Below are positions 16,981-25,775 of a DNA stretch of 64,000 bases, piece by piece. This DNA is from Hymenobacter setariae (lineage in GTDB: Bacteria; Bacteroidota; Bacteroidia; Cytophagales; Hymenobacteraceae), in contig NZ_VMRJ01000001.1 in assembly GCF_007713685.1 (NCBI RefSeq), forward strand, positions 1-64,000, written 5' to 3'. Position numbers and translations under genes: made by a program. The notes below the pieces were generated by a model, which was not told where the DNA came from, did no database searches, and was given only the letters and a program-made list of their open reading frames with translations. Position 1 is the first letter of the stretch; every line of letters starts with the position of its first letter.

Positions 16981-19356
16981 CTATTTCAGTAGCCGCACGT
17001 CGAAGACGCCCCCGGCCGTGGAGCCAGGGTCTGCGGCAAACTTGACGGTGAGCACCTGGCTGGCGGGGCCGCTGCGCAGAGCAGCAGGCAGCGGGTACTC
17101 CACATCGAAGAACGTGCTGCCCTTGCTGGCATCGGAAGTGACTTTTTGCAGCAACTTGCCATTGAGGAAAATGGAGAAAGTGCGGCCTCGGTCGCCGCCG
17201 AAATACGTCACGCGCAGGGCGCGCGCTTCGGCCTTGGGGTTGCGCAGGTTGTAGCTAAACCAACCGGTGGCATGCCGGTAGTGGCGGTCCTGAAACACAC
17301 CCGCCTCGGTGCGCTCGCTGGCAAAGCCGTGGTCGGACTCGGGCTGCTGCTCACCGGGGGCTACGCGGTCTACGGTGCGCGCATCTAAGGCCAGCTTCTC
17401 GGCATCCTTCTGGCGAATAGCTTCTTTGCGGGCGGTTAGCCCTTCGGGCGTCGTTACGGGCCAGTACACCATGTAGCGCGTGTCGTGCAGCTGGTAGAAG
17501 GGCACCAGCTTGACGTTGCGGTACTTCTCAGCGTCAATCAACGTCGAGGCCGTAAAGGTGAGCGGCTCACCGGCTACGGGCCGAATGCCGGCTGTGAGGT
17601 CGGCGGGCTGGCGGCTCACCAGTACTGGGGCATCGTCGAGGGGGTAGAGGCGGCCGTTAGCCACGTGGCCCATGCGGCTGCCCCCGGCGCGCAGGCCAGG
17701 CTGGTCGGTCGTGTCGGTGGCGGCGGCCAGCACAATGGGGCCGTGCACAAACGACACCCACGGCGAATGGTCTGGCAGGTACTCGGCGGTGATGTGCATG
17801 GGTAGCGCCACCGTCACTACATCGCCCGATTTCCACTTGCGCTCTACCGTGACGTAGCCCGGCGTAGCCGAACTGGTGGCTACTGGCTGGCCATTTACTT
17901 GCACGGCTAGCTGGCCGGCCGTTACCCACGCTGGCTGCCGGATGCTGAGGGCAAACTTGCGCGACTTCTTGAGCTTAAGTGCCAGCTCCGTTGTTTCGGC
18001 AAATGGAAAGCGCGTGCTTTGGGTGAGGGCGACGCCCGCCTCCTGCCACGCCAGGCGCGAGGGCATAAATAGGTTGACAAGCAGCTGCTCTTTGCCGCGG
18101 TGCGCGTAGACCAGTTCGCCATACTTGCCGTGGTTTTCTAGCCCCGAGCCCACGCAGCACCAGAAGCTTTCTTGAGGCTGTGAGTACACACGGTAGTGCC
18201 GCGGCCGCATCGACGTGAAATACACAAACCCACCCGTGCCCGGGTGCTGCGACGAAAGAATGTGGTTGTAAGTTGCTCGCTCGTAGTAGTCTAGGTACTT
18301 GGTGTCGCCGCTGGCTAGGTACAAGTCCTTGCTGAGCTTGAGCATGTTATACGTGTTGCACGTCTCAGGGCCTTCCTTGCTTTCGAGCATCGACGTAAAG
18401 TCGGTGGCCGGGTGAAAGTGCTCGCTCACGCTGTTGCCGCCTATCGATACAGTGCGGTGTTCCACCACCGTTTGCCAAAAGAAGGTGGCCGCGTTGCGCC
18501 ACGTCGGGTCGCCGCCTACCTGGGCCACGCGCTCATAGCCGATTACCTTAGGTATCTGCGTGTTGGCGTGCAGGCCATTAAGCTTGTCTTGGCCTTGTAG
18601 CAGGGGTTGCAGCAGGGCCTGCTGCGAAAACCGCTGGGCCAGCTTCAAGTAGCGGGCATCGCCTGTGATGTCAGCCACGTCGGCAAATACTTCGTTGAGG
18701 CCGCCCTGCTCGGCGCGCAGCATGTCCTGAATTTGCGCATCGCTGAGGTTGGCCGTAAGGTCGAGGCACCAATCGCTGAGCTTGATGAGCATGGTTTTGG
18801 CCTTCGCGTTGCCAGCCAGCAGGTAGGCGTCGCGCAAGCCGGCGTAGGTCTTGTGCAGGTTATACCAGGGCACCCACTTTTGATTGAGCCCAAAGCTGTT
18901 GGCTTGAATATTACCCGCTTTTATTTGCTGCCACATGGCTGGCCCACCGGGGATGCCCCCTAGGTAGCCGTTGCCGCTTTTTTGCTGGCACACCTCTAGC
19001 TGGTCAATCATGTAAGTGAGGCGCTGCTGCACCTCCTTATCGCCGGTGGCCGCGTAGAGCAGGGCCAGGGCCGAGAGGTAGTGCCCGCCCACGTGGCCAT
19101 CGAGGCCGGTATTTTCCCAGTTGCCGTAGCGCTCGGCCTTGGGCTTGAGGCCCGCCGATAACTGAAACGGAGCCAGCAGCCGGTCGGGGTCTAGGGCCAT
19201 GACGTAGGCGCGGTCGGTTTGCTGGGCTTCGCGAAACGGGCTATCGAGCAGCGCTACCGATGACAGAGGAAAGCTTTGCAGCGGCACCGACTGACGCGCC
19301 TGACTGCTAGCAAGGGTGGGGAGTAGGAGGGTAGAGGCGAGGAGAAAGGATTTCAT
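16981..19356 (-). CDS. glycoside hydrolase family 127 (beta-L-arabinofuranosidase type)
   Basis: 791-residue secreted enzyme from the ATG at 19356, followed by signal peptide SFLLASTLLLPTLASSQA. Family 127 enzymes cleave beta-L-arabinofuranosides with a cysteine nucleophile held by zinc. The zinc/nucleophile set is visible: GPETCNTYNM with Glu331 and Cys333, and SFWCCVGSGLENH with Cys400 and Cys401, corresponding to E338, C340, C417 and C418 of Bifidobacterium HypBA1. The (alpha/alpha)6 barrel spans about 25-430 (LDGHVGGHYLSALAL, WVPWYNLHKTYAGLRDAYL); beta-sandwich domains follow to the end. Next to ThuA and near a GH29 fucosidase, it suggests degradation of plant cell-wall glycoproteins or pectin side chains. 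The periplasmic location is inferred. Confidence 0.92.
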   Translation of the reverse strand: MKSFLLASTLLLPTLASSQARQSVPLQSFPLSSVALLDSPFREAQQTDRAYVMALDPDRLLAPFQLSAGLKPKAERYGNWENTGLDGHVGGHYLSALALLYAATGDKEVQQRLTYMIDQLEVCQQKSGNGYLGGIPGGPAMWQQIKAGNIQANSFGLNQKWVPWYNLHKTYAGLRDAYLLAGNAKAKTMLIKLSDWCLDLTANLSDAQIQDMLRAEQGGLNEVFADVADITGDARYLKLAQRFSQQALLQPLLQGQDKLNGLHANTQIPKVIGYERVAQVGGDPTWRNAATFFWQTVVEHRTVSIGGNSVSEHFHPATDFTSMLESKEGPETCNTYNMLKLSKDLYLASGDTKYLDYYERATYNHILSSQHPGTGGFVYFTSMRPRHYRVYSQPQESFWCCVGSGLENHGKYGELVYAHRGKEQLLVNLFMPSRLAWQEAGVALTQSTRFPFAETTELALKLKKSRKFALSIRQPAWVTAGQLAVQVNGQPVATSSATPGYVTVERKWKSGDVVTVALPMHITAEYLPDHSPWVSFVHGPIVLAAATDTTDQPGLRAGGSRMGHVANGRLYPLDDAPVLVSRQPADLTAGIRPVAGEPLTFTASTLIDAEKYRNVKLVPFYQLHDTRYMVYWPVTTPEGLTARKEAIRQKDAEKLALDARTVDRVAPGEQQPESDHGFASERTEAGVFQDRHYRHATGWFSYNLRNPKAEARALRVTYFGGDRGRTFSIFLNGKLLQKVTSDASKGSTFFDVEYPLPAALRSGPASQVLTVKFAADPGSTAGGVFDVRLLK

Positions 19357-19662
19357 AAAAGGCAATACCCGATTGGGAGCGTGCAATCGGCAACGAGGCT
19401 AGATGCACTGAGGTGACTAAGCAAGTGCAAGCTACCAGATGAACCTTGATTCTAAGCTTGCTGCAACAGTATATTCATAGCACTACTAGGTTAGCAAATG
19501 GTATTTTCTATTGGCCACTAAGTCGAAGAGAGCAGTATTCTTACCCGCTAGCGGCCAACTGTGTAAGGCGGCTGCAGGTACATCGTTTCAAGCATAGGTC
19601 AAAAAAAAGTCCGGTCTAGCACGTAGCCAGACCGGATGATAACTGCGCAACCTAGGGAGGAT
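19357..19662. other. intergenic region with terminator, otherwise nothing recognised
   Basis: 306 bases between two minus-strand genes. The part next to 19663 holds an intrinsic terminator (19601-19635). The remaining 240 bases are AT-richer and presumably carry the GH127 promoter on the minus strand, but no clear -7/-33 pair was found. Confidence 0.5.
19601..19635 (-). terminator. intrinsic terminator
   Basis: CCGGTCT (19611-19617) pairs with AGACCGG (19629-19635); eight A residues at 19601-19608 give a U8 tail on the minus strand. It lies 28 bases beyond the stop of the general-stress protein gene. Confidence 0.88.
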
Positions 19663-20199
19663 TTATACTGCTAGTTTGCCCTCGATAGAATCGTCGAGGG
19701 TTTGGCCGATGGCCGCGCCAATAGCCGTTTTAACCAGCGCTACGGCATTGCCGTGCTTGTTGTCCCAATAATAGCCATCCTGCACGGCTACCTTAATGAC
19801 GGTAATGCGTGGGTCATCTTCGCCCTCCGTAAACCACGCCTTCAGAATCGGATTCCACAGTTCGTGGATGCGCGCTTTATCGGTTGAGATAGTAGCCGTG
19901 CCCACCACACTCAGAAAATCGGAGTGCGCCGAGCCCTGAAACAGCAGTTGTACTTGGTTATCTTCCTGAAGCTCCTGGTTTTTATTGCTGTCGTTGGCGC
20001 TGAGAAACCAGAAATTACCTGCTTCATCGACCTCTTGTACAGCCATGGGCCGGGTGGCCGGCACGGTAGTGGCGCGCAGCCGAGTGCTAAAAAAGCAGGT
20101 GTTGGTTTTGCCAGCTAGCTCCTGGATTTTCTTCACCGCGTCGGCTTGGTGCAGGTCCTCGTAGTTGTGCTCAGGTTGTTGTTGATTAATGCTATCCAT
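19663..20199 (-). CDS. pyridoxamine 5'-phosphate oxidase-like protein (general stress protein 26 family)
   Basis: 178-residue cytoplasmic flavin-binding split-barrel protein. Hallmarks are TCFFSTRL..TVPATRPMAVQEVDEAGNFWFLSAND, NQVQLLFQGSAHSDFLSVVGTA and LWNPILKAWFTEGEDDPRITVIKV, which match the general stress protein 26 branch. These bind FMN or related flavins and respond to stress; they are not the vitamin B6 enzyme. The C-terminal tail after DGYYWDNKHG is Ala/Ile-rich and family typical. It may be co-transcribed with the small helical protein upstream (88 bases), though a hairpin separates them. Own terminator downstream. Confidence 0.85.
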   Translation of the reverse strand: MDSINQQQPEHNYEDLHQADAVKKIQELAGKTNTCFFSTRLRATTVPATRPMAVQEVDEAGNFWFLSANDSNKNQELQEDNQVQLLFQGSAHSDFLSVVGTATISTDKARIHELWNPILKAWFTEGEDDPRITVIKVAVQDGYYWDNKHGNAVALVKTAIGAAIGQTLDDSIEGKLAV

Positions 20200-20227
20200 T
20201 GGGCGAATACGTTAAAGAATTATTCCT

Positions 20228-20280
20228 AGGTCACCCGCGCTGGCACTGCATAGGAGAAGTGGAGCCAGTGCGGGTGACCT
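20228..20280 (-). terminator. long hairpin downstream of the small helical protein gene
   Basis: Positions 20228-20244 pair with 20264-20280 (17 bp, one G-U), starting 7 bases beyond the stop codon of the 20288-20629 gene. No T run follows, so it may terminate or protect the transcript end. Confidence 0.6.
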
Positions 20281-20287
20281 GGGTGGC

Positions 20288-20629
20288 CTAGCTTAGTTGC
20301 CCGGCCGCATCGGTCAGCAGCTTACCTAGCTGCTGCACTTTGTCGGCCGTAGCGCCCTCGGCGCTTTTGGCAGCGGCGGTTGTGTGCTTGCCAAGCGATT
20401 GCAGTGCTTTTTTCAGCTTAGGGCCATTGATGTCGCCTTCGCCTAAAATGACTTCTAGCTGCTTCAACTCGTCGGCAATAGTTTTCAGTGCAGGCTCGTC
20501 GCTCGCGCTCAGCGCGGCGCCCCAGCTGTGGAGGCTACGCACGGCCCCGGTTTTGGCGTGGTCCAAGCCTTGGCCCAGCGAGTCAATGGTGGAAGTTAGG
20601 TGAGCGAGGTGGTTGCTTGCATCAGCCAT
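20288..20629 (-). CDS. small helical protein of unknown function
   Basis: 113 residues, almost entirely predicted alpha helix, with no signal peptide and no Cys. The sequence is rich in Ala, Leu and Lys (KKALQSLGKHTTAAAKSAEG) with regular hydrophobic spacing, compatible with a coiled coil or four-helix bundle. It is not recognised as a named family. The coding call is supported by a sensible ATG, GC-rich third positions, and a strong hairpin right after the stop. It sits beside a general-stress flavoprotein, which hints at a stress role; that is weak inference. Confidence 0.7.
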   Translation of the reverse strand: MADASNHLAHLTSTIDSLGQGLDHAKTGAVRSLHSWGAALSASDEPALKTIADELKQLEVILGEGDINGPKLKKALQSLGKHTTAAAKSAEGATADKVQQLGKLLTDAAGQLS

Positions 20630-20790
20630 GAGAGTATCGAAAAGGAGAAGTGAAATGAGGAATAAGCGCTTGTAGCAGAGGCTTGGTTGAAAGCCACCGA
20701 TGCTAATTGCTTACGCGGCATAAGCTATATCGTTGTTTATGAAATTGTTTCTGTACATGAACGCTTAGCCGTGAGCTACTATTGAAATAA

Positions 20791-20830
20791 GCGAGTGCCC
20801 AACGCCAGCGGTGTGCGGTTGGACACTTGC
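20791..20830 (-). terminator. hairpin terminator of a minus-strand transcript
   Basis: GCGAGTGCCCAAC (20791-20803) pairs with GTTGGACACTTGC (20818-20830) with G-U pairs; on the minus strand it is followed by a U-rich CUUAUUUC tail. It starts 19 bases beyond the stop of the 44-codon frame at 20849-20983, supporting a transcript there. Confidence 0.6.
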
Positions 20831-20848
20831 TAAATGCAGCGAGGCCAA

Positions 20849-20983
20849 CTAGCGCTTGCGCGACCTGATGCTGAGCAGGGCAAGAAGCGCCAACCCTGGG
20901 AGGCCTAGGCCTAAAATGCGGCCCCGGCTTGTTGCGCCAGGCAACCCCTGCGCACCCAGCGGCATCTCAGCTGGCATCTGCAT
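20849..20983 (-). CDS. candidate small membrane protein (44 aa)
   Basis: A 44-codon frame, MQMPAEMPLGAQGLPG at the start, then RGRILGLGLPGLALLALLSI as a single hydrophobic segment, and a basic end RSRKR. The Gly/Pro-Leu helix with terminal Arg/Lys cluster resembles C-terminal membrane sorting tails or tiny single-span proteins. A terminator-like hairpin follows after 19 bases and the frame is divergent from the lipoprotein gene at 20996 with 12 bases between starts. The frame is open further upstream into the divergent gene, so the start is uncertain. It may equally be a remnant of a larger gene. No homologue is recalled. Confidence 0.35.
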   Translation of the reverse strand: MQMPAEMPLGAQGLPGATSRGRILGLGLPGLALLALLSIRSRKR

Positions 20984-20995
20984 CGTTGTGTACTC

Positions 20996-21496
20996 ATGAA
21001 ACGCGTTTTTCCTTATACCCTGATGAGCCTACTAGTGGCAGGAGCCACAGCTTGCCACCAAGTAGACTCACCCCCACGGGCAGGCTTTTTTGTGCAGGCC
21101 ACCCGCGACGCGGCTCCTTGGCTGGCCTCTGGCACCTGCACCCATAGCAGAGCGCAGCACCAATTCGACCTCGTTGGGCAAAGTGGCGACGCGGCCAAAG
21201 CCGAAGTCTTGTCGCTAAGCTTCGTGCTGCCCGCCGCGCCGCAACGCGCGCCCGTGCAGGCGTTGCCGGCTGCCTGGCGGGTTTCCGTTGGCTACGACGC
21301 GCTCATTGACAGCTACGCCACGGCAGACGGAGAAGGCCTACCTAGGGTAGAAATCACGCGCCTCGATACAGTAAATAAGGTAGTGGAAGGCCGCTTCGAG
21401 GCCACCCTAGCGCGAGAAAAGCAGTGGACTGCGAAGACAGAAACGATGAACCTGGACAAGGGCACCTTCCGTGTGCACTACACCGAGGTGCCTTAA
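20996..21496 (+). CDS. hypothetical lipoprotein
   Basis: 166 residues beginning with a lipoprotein signal peptide, MKRVFPYTLMSLLVAGATAC, whose lipobox is ATAC at the end. The mature region is beta-rich (AWRVSVGYDALIDSYATADG, VVEGRFEATLAREK) and ends KGTFRVHYTEVP, a pattern typical of small Bacteroidota lipoproteins whose C-terminal strand ends in an F-x-V motif. The EGRF/GTF pattern resembles uncharacterised DUF families seen in this phylum, but I cannot assign one. Divergent from the small frame at 20849. Confidence 0.72.
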   Translation: MKRVFPYTLMSLLVAGATACHQVDSPPRAGFFVQATRDAAPWLASGTCTHSRAQHQFDLVGQSGDAAKAEVLSLSFVLPAAPQRAPVQALPAAWRVSVGYDALIDSYATADGEGLPRVEITRLDTVNKVVEGRFEATLAREKQWTAKTETMNLDKGTFRVHYTEVP

Positions 21497-21744
21497 GCTG
21501 AAAACTTAGGTTTTCGGGAGCTTGAGGTATGCGGCAGCGCTTGCAAGGATGTTTTGAATAACACGAAAGAACGTGCTGTCTAAAAGGTAGTAGCGAGCAG
21601 CACAAACTGAGTAGCCAAGGCTTTATGCGTGGGCTGGGCAGGAAATAAAAGCCCATGCACAGGCAGGCGGTACCTCATTCGGTATCTTCGTCGCGCGTGC
21701 ACTTTGCGCGCTGCCACACCTGTTTCTGAGCTATCACCTTGCTA

Positions 21745-24294
21745 ATGCTGCCTTCTGACGAACAAAGCGCGGCGCTGCTGCATACGCTGCTAGACGTTTC
21801 GCTTACCGGCGTCATTCTTTTCCGGCCCGTCTACGACGCGGCGGGCGCGGCTATTGTAGACTTGGCCTACGAGCACCTCAACCCGGCCGCCCAGCACATG
21901 TTGCGGCTGCCCGAGCGCCCAGCCGAGTCGTTTTTGGCCTTGTACCCGAGTGCTGCTGCGCAGGAGGGGGTATTTGCGTTTTACTGCGATACCTTCTTGG
22001 GTGGGCACCTAGGGCGGCACCAATTTAACTACCAGCACGATGGGCTAGATGGCTATTTCCTACTCGCAGCTCAGCGCCAGGGGGCGCTGCTGGTTGTCAG
22101 CTTCACTGACACCAACGACCAGCCCCGCTCGGCCGTCGAGCAGGCGCTGCGCGAAAGCCAAGCTCGCGAGCAGGCCGCCCGCCACGAAGCTGAGCGCCAG
22201 CGCCAGCAACTCTACAATATGTTTGAGCAGGCGCCGGCCATGATTTGCATTCTTGACGGCCCCGCGCACACGTTTCAGTTTGTGAACCCGCCGTACCAAG
22301 CGCTGGTAGGCACGCGGCCGCTGGTGGGCCAGCCCATTGCCGAGGCCATGCCGGAGCTAGCCGGCCAGCCAATCTTTGGCCTGCTCGACCGCGTGTACCA
22401 AACCGGCGAAACGTTCTACGCCTCGGAGATGCTGGTGCAGCTCGACCATCGCAACGAGGGCCATGCCGACCTAGAGCAGCGCTACTACAACTTTATCTAC
22501 CAAGCGCGCCATAGCCTGGCGGGTGAAATCGATGGCATTCTGGTATTTGCCTACGAGGTAACGTCCCAGGTGCAGGCACGCCAGCAAGTGCAAGACCTTA
22601 ATGAGGAGCTGGCGGCTATCAATGAAGAACTGCGCGCCAGCAACGAGGAATATCTGCTGGCCAACACGGCCCTGACCCTAACCCAGCAAGAATTGCAGAC
22701 CCTCAACCATGAGCTAGAAGCCCGCGTGCAAGAGCGCATCAGGCAGCTAGCCCAGGAGCGCGAGGGCTTCTTCCAAATCCTGACCCAAACAACGGCGGCC
22801 GTTTGCATTCTGCGCGGGCCCGAGCACCGGTTCTTATTTTACAACCGGGCCTACGAGCGGCTGTTCCCCGGCCGCACTCTGGTAGGTAGAACCATTGCCG
22901 AGGTATTCCCCGAAACCATTGCGCAAGGATTAGGCGAATCGTTAGATGGCGTGTATGCCACGGGCGAGCCGTACTACGGCTACGAAGTGCCCGTCTGGTT
23001 AAAACGGCCCGACGGACAATCACAGCTTCTTTACCTCAATTTCGCCTACTCGGCCTACCGCGAAGCCGGCGAAATTGTGGGTATCAGCATCTTCGCCTAC
23101 GATGTAACGGAGGGCGTAGTGGCCAAGCAGCAGCACGAAGCTCAGCAGGGGCAGCTTCAGGAGCTGTTTGAGCAAGCCCCGGTAGCCATCGCCATTTTCC
23201 GCGGCCCGCAGTACGTAATTGAGTTTGCCAATCCTGCCGTATGCGCTATTTGGGGGCGCACCCCAGCGCAGGCCCTAGGTACTCCGCTGTTCAAGCTGCT
23301 GCCCGAAGCGGCCGGCCAGGGCTTCGAAGCCTTGCTAGATGGCGTAATGGCCACTGGCGAGCCTTTCGTGGCCCATGAGCTGCCTTCCTACATCAACCGC
23401 CAGGGCCGCCGCGACCTTGTGTACTGGAACTTTGTGTACCAGCCACTGCGCGAAGACTCTGCACAGATTACGGCCGTGACGGTGGTGGCTACGGAAGTAA
23501 CCGACCAAGTGCGCGCCCGCCGCCAGGTGCAGGACCTCAACGAAAAACTGGCCGTTATCAACGAAGAGCTGACGGCTACCAATGTGGAGCTTAGCAAGGC
23601 AAACACTCGCCTCACCCATACCAACGCCGACCTCGATACCTTCGTGTACACGGCCTCTCATGACCTCAAGGCCCCGATTACCAATATAGAGTCCATTCTA
23701 CTAGCTTTGCGCGAGCACCTGCCGTCCGCAGTACAGCAAGAGCCGCTGGTGGGGCAGCTACTGCATCTGCTAGGCACTACGGTCGAGCGCTTCCGCTTCA
23801 CCATTGCCCAGCTCACCGACCTCACCAAGTTGCAGCTGGTGCACGCCGGCCCCCCCGAGGCCGTGCCCCTGGCGGCCCTGGTGCAGGAGGTGCTGCTAGA
23901 CCTGCACGCCGAAGCCGCCACCGCCCAGCTCACAGTAGCTATCGACCCAGCCCTAGTGGTGCGGTTTGCCCCCAAGAATGCGCGCAGCATTGTGTATAAC
24001 CTCCTTAGTAACGCCTTCAAGTACCGCGACCCCGCCCGCCCCTCAGTAGTGCAGGTGCGGGCCGAGCAGGCGCCCCACGCTGTGGTGCTAACGGTGCAGG
24101 ACTATGGTCTCGGGCTGAGCGCCACGCAGCAAAGGCGGCTTTTTGGCTTGTTTCAGCGCCTGCATACCCACGTCGAAGGTACTGGCGTGGGCCTCTATCT
24201 TGTGAAGCGCCTCGTCGAAAATGGGGGCGGTACTATCGCCGTCGAAAGCCAACTCGGCGAGGGCACAACTTTCACTGTGGTATTTCCAGCCTAA
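21745..24294 (+). CDS. multi-PAS sensor histidine kinase
   Basis: 849-residue kinase from the ATG at 21745 (a TTG at 21739 is less likely). No transmembrane helix, so cytoplasmic. Order: an N-terminal PAS-like domain (1-145), a coiled coil, then three PAS domains (about 155-275, 340-460, 475-595), each opening with F.QAP..I.I. or TTAAVCILRGP and each ending in a coiled linker such as QVQDLNEELAAINEEL. These are followed by HisKA with the phospho-His in YTASHDLKAPITNIES and HATPase with NLLSNAFKYRDP, DYGLGLS, LFQRLHTHVEGTGVGLYLVKRLVE. The repeated linkers suggest internal duplication. A CheY-like receiver gene follows after a small hairpin and is the natural partner. Confidence 0.93.
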   Translation: MLPSDEQSAALLHTLLDVSLTGVILFRPVYDAAGAAIVDLAYEHLNPAAQHMLRLPERPAESFLALYPSAAAQEGVFAFYCDTFLGGHLGRHQFNYQHDGLDGYFLLAAQRQGALLVVSFTDTNDQPRSAVEQALRESQAREQAARHEAERQRQQLYNMFEQAPAMICILDGPAHTFQFVNPPYQALVGTRPLVGQPIAEAMPELAGQPIFGLLDRVYQTGETFYASEMLVQLDHRNEGHADLEQRYYNFIYQARHSLAGEIDGILVFAYEVTSQVQARQQVQDLNEELAAINEELRASNEEYLLANTALTLTQQELQTLNHELEARVQERIRQLAQEREGFFQILTQTTAAVCILRGPEHRFLFYNRAYERLFPGRTLVGRTIAEVFPETIAQGLGESLDGVYATGEPYYGYEVPVWLKRPDGQSQLLYLNFAYSAYREAGEIVGISIFAYDVTEGVVAKQQHEAQQGQLQELFEQAPVAIAIFRGPQYVIEFANPAVCAIWGRTPAQALGTPLFKLLPEAAGQGFEALLDGVMATGEPFVAHELPSYINRQGRRDLVYWNFVYQPLREDSAQITAVTVVATEVTDQVRARRQVQDLNEKLAVINEELTATNVELSKANTRLTHTNADLDTFVYTASHDLKAPITNIESILLALREHLPSAVQQEPLVGQLLHLLGTTVERFRFTIAQLTDLTKLQLVHAGPPEAVPLAALVQEVLLDLHAEAATAQLTVAIDPALVVRFAPKNARSIVYNLLSNAFKYRDPARPSVVQVRAEQAPHAVVLTVQDYGLGLSATQQRRLFGLFQRLHTHVEGTGVGLYLVKRLVENGGGTIAVESQLGEGTTFTVVFPA

Positions 24295-24311
24295 ACTCAT
24301 TGAGCTTATCT

Positions 24312-24334
24312 CGCGGGCCGCCATGCGGCCCGCG
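24312..24334 (+). terminator. hairpin between kinase and receiver genes
   Basis: CGCGGGCCGC (24312-24321) pairs with GCGGCCCGCG (24325-24334) over a 3-nt loop. It stands 17 bases after the kinase stop and 12 bases before the receiver start. With only a short CTTTCC tail it is more likely an attenuating or stabilising intercistronic hairpin than a full terminator. Confidence 0.5.
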
Positions 24335-24346
24335 CTTTCCATTGCT

Positions 24347-24754
24347 ATGCCTAAACTAGCCAGTGTGTTACTCGTGGACGACGATGCAACCACTAACTTT
24401 CTGAACAAGCTATTGCTTCAAACAATGGGTGTTGCTGAGCAGCTGCTAGTGGCTGAAAATGGGATGGAAGCTCTACGCATCTTGCACCAAACCTGCGGCC
24501 GTGAGGTGGCCGAGACCTGCCCGCAGCTCATTCTGCTCGACATGAACATGCCCATTATGAATGGGTTGGCTTTTCTCGAAACCTACACCCAACAGGCGCA
24601 AGCGCATCACCACTCCCCAGTTATCGTGATGCTGACCACTTCGCTGCACGAGCGCGACTTAGCTCGGGCCCAAGCGTTACCTATTGCCAGCTTTCTCAAC
24701 AAGCCATTAACGCGCGAGAAAGTAACGGCCATTTTGGAGGAGTACTTCGCCTAG
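24347..24754 (+). CDS. single-domain response regulator (CheY-like)
   Basis: 135-residue receiver from the ATG at 24347; the frame reaches back into the kinase gene but the domain begins here (MPKLASVLLVDDDATTNFLN). Phospho-Asp in LILLDMNMPIMNGLAF, Thr in MLTTSLHERD and Lys in FLNKPLT complete the active site. No output domain. It directly follows the multi-PAS kinase and is most likely its partner. It is a paralogue of the receiver encoded at 15540-15962. Confidence 0.93.
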   Translation: MPKLASVLLVDDDATTNFLNKLLLQTMGVAEQLLVAENGMEALRILHQTCGREVAETCPQLILLDMNMPIMNGLAFLETYTQQAQAHHHSPVIVMLTTSLHERDLARAQALPIASFLNKPLTREKVTAILEEYFA

Positions 24755-24906
24755 GTACCAAGCTAAGCAAAGCCCTTGGCTAAGTCGCTGTTGTCCTTCA
24801 GCAGCACGGCCAGCAGCGCCAATGACTAAAACGTAAGGCGTTATTGTAGAACTAAAATCAGAAAGGGAAATAACATAATCGAAAAATGTGCGAACATTTG
24901 GCAAGT

Positions 24907-24914
24907 TAACTTTG
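24907..24914 (+). promoter_or_regulatory. candidate -7 element TAACTTTG
   Basis: TAACTTTG matches TAnnTTTG exactly in an AT-rich stretch 79 bases upstream of the GAF-protein start. The upstream partner is weak (TGTG at 24887-24890). It is the most likely promoter of that gene. Confidence 0.5.
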
Positions 24915-24992
24915 TGTGTATTAGAAATATAAACATGCTATTGCCGAAGTTGGATTTATTACTCTTTTTATTATTCTTTTCCATGCCCTGTT

Positions 24993-25748
24993 ATGATGCC
25001 ACTTGCCGCCGCCCTAGCCGGTTCCCCCAATGAAGCAGAACGCTTACAAGCACTGCTTCAATATGATGTAATGCCAGCGCAGCAGGAGCCCGTGTTCGAC
25101 GAACTAGTTCGGCTTGCTGCCCAGCTTTTCAGCCTACCTATTTCCTTGATTGCGCTGGTCGATGCACAGGAAGTAGCTTACAAAGCAAATCAGGGGTTGC
25201 CGGGGCTGCAGCAGCAGCCCCGCGAAGAGGCCATCTGCGCTATGGTCGTCAGCCAGCGCATGCCACTGATATTTACTAACCTAACTCGGGCCGACCAGCT
25301 GCAACGCCTGACCCCAATGGCATCGGCGGCAGCTCAGGCCAAGAATCTGCAGTTCTACGCTGGGGTACCGCTACGCACACCTATTCGCCATCTCATCGGT
25401 ACGCTGTGCGTGATAGGCAACGAGCCGCGCAGCTTTAGCGGCGATGAGCGGCAATTGTTGACGCAGCTTGCCGGACTGGTCAGCGAGCTAATTATCATTC
25501 GGCATATTTGCCTGACGCACCAAAAAGTGACGGCGCACGACCGCTGGCAGTGGCTTCAAACCTTGTTTGCAGGAGAATTGCAGCAGCTGCACGTGCTAGT
25601 ACATTACTTGCTGGCCGAATTTGGGACTAAGGCGCCCGTGCCCGCTGGGGTACTAAAGCCCGTGGCCCGTCGCCTCGACGACCTTCACCTGTTGCTACAG
25701 CACCATCATCCTGGGCCAATCTGGTATTCGCCCGCGGCAGTGGCCTAG
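24993..25748 (+). CDS. GAF domain protein
   Basis: 251-residue cytoplasmic protein. Residues about 15-170 form a GAF domain of the type seen in bacterial sensor proteins: EAERLQALLQYDVM, FDELVRLAAQLFSLPISLIALVDAQEVAYKANQGL (the LIALVD strand), REEAICAMVV, LQFYAGVPLRTP..IGTLCVIGNEPRSFSGDE. The C-terminal 80 residues are helical (VHYLLAEFGTK, RRLDDLHLLLQHH) and lack kinase or cyclase motifs. A signalling or small-ligand sensing role is inferred. Two adjacent in-frame ATGs (24993 and 24996) make the exact start uncertain by one residue. It follows a two-component pair but is separately promoted. Confidence 0.82.
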   Translation: MMPLAAALAGSPNEAERLQALLQYDVMPAQQEPVFDELVRLAAQLFSLPISLIALVDAQEVAYKANQGLPGLQQQPREEAICAMVVSQRMPLIFTNLTRADQLQRLTPMASAAAQAKNLQFYAGVPLRTPIRHLIGTLCVIGNEPRSFSGDERQLLTQLAGLVSELIIIRHICLTHQKVTAHDRWQWLQTLFAGELQQLHVLVHYLLAEFGTKAPVPAGVLKPVARRLDDLHLLLQHHHPGPIWYSPAAVA

Positions 25749-25775
25749 GTAGCTATAAATGCTAGGTGCCGGAGG

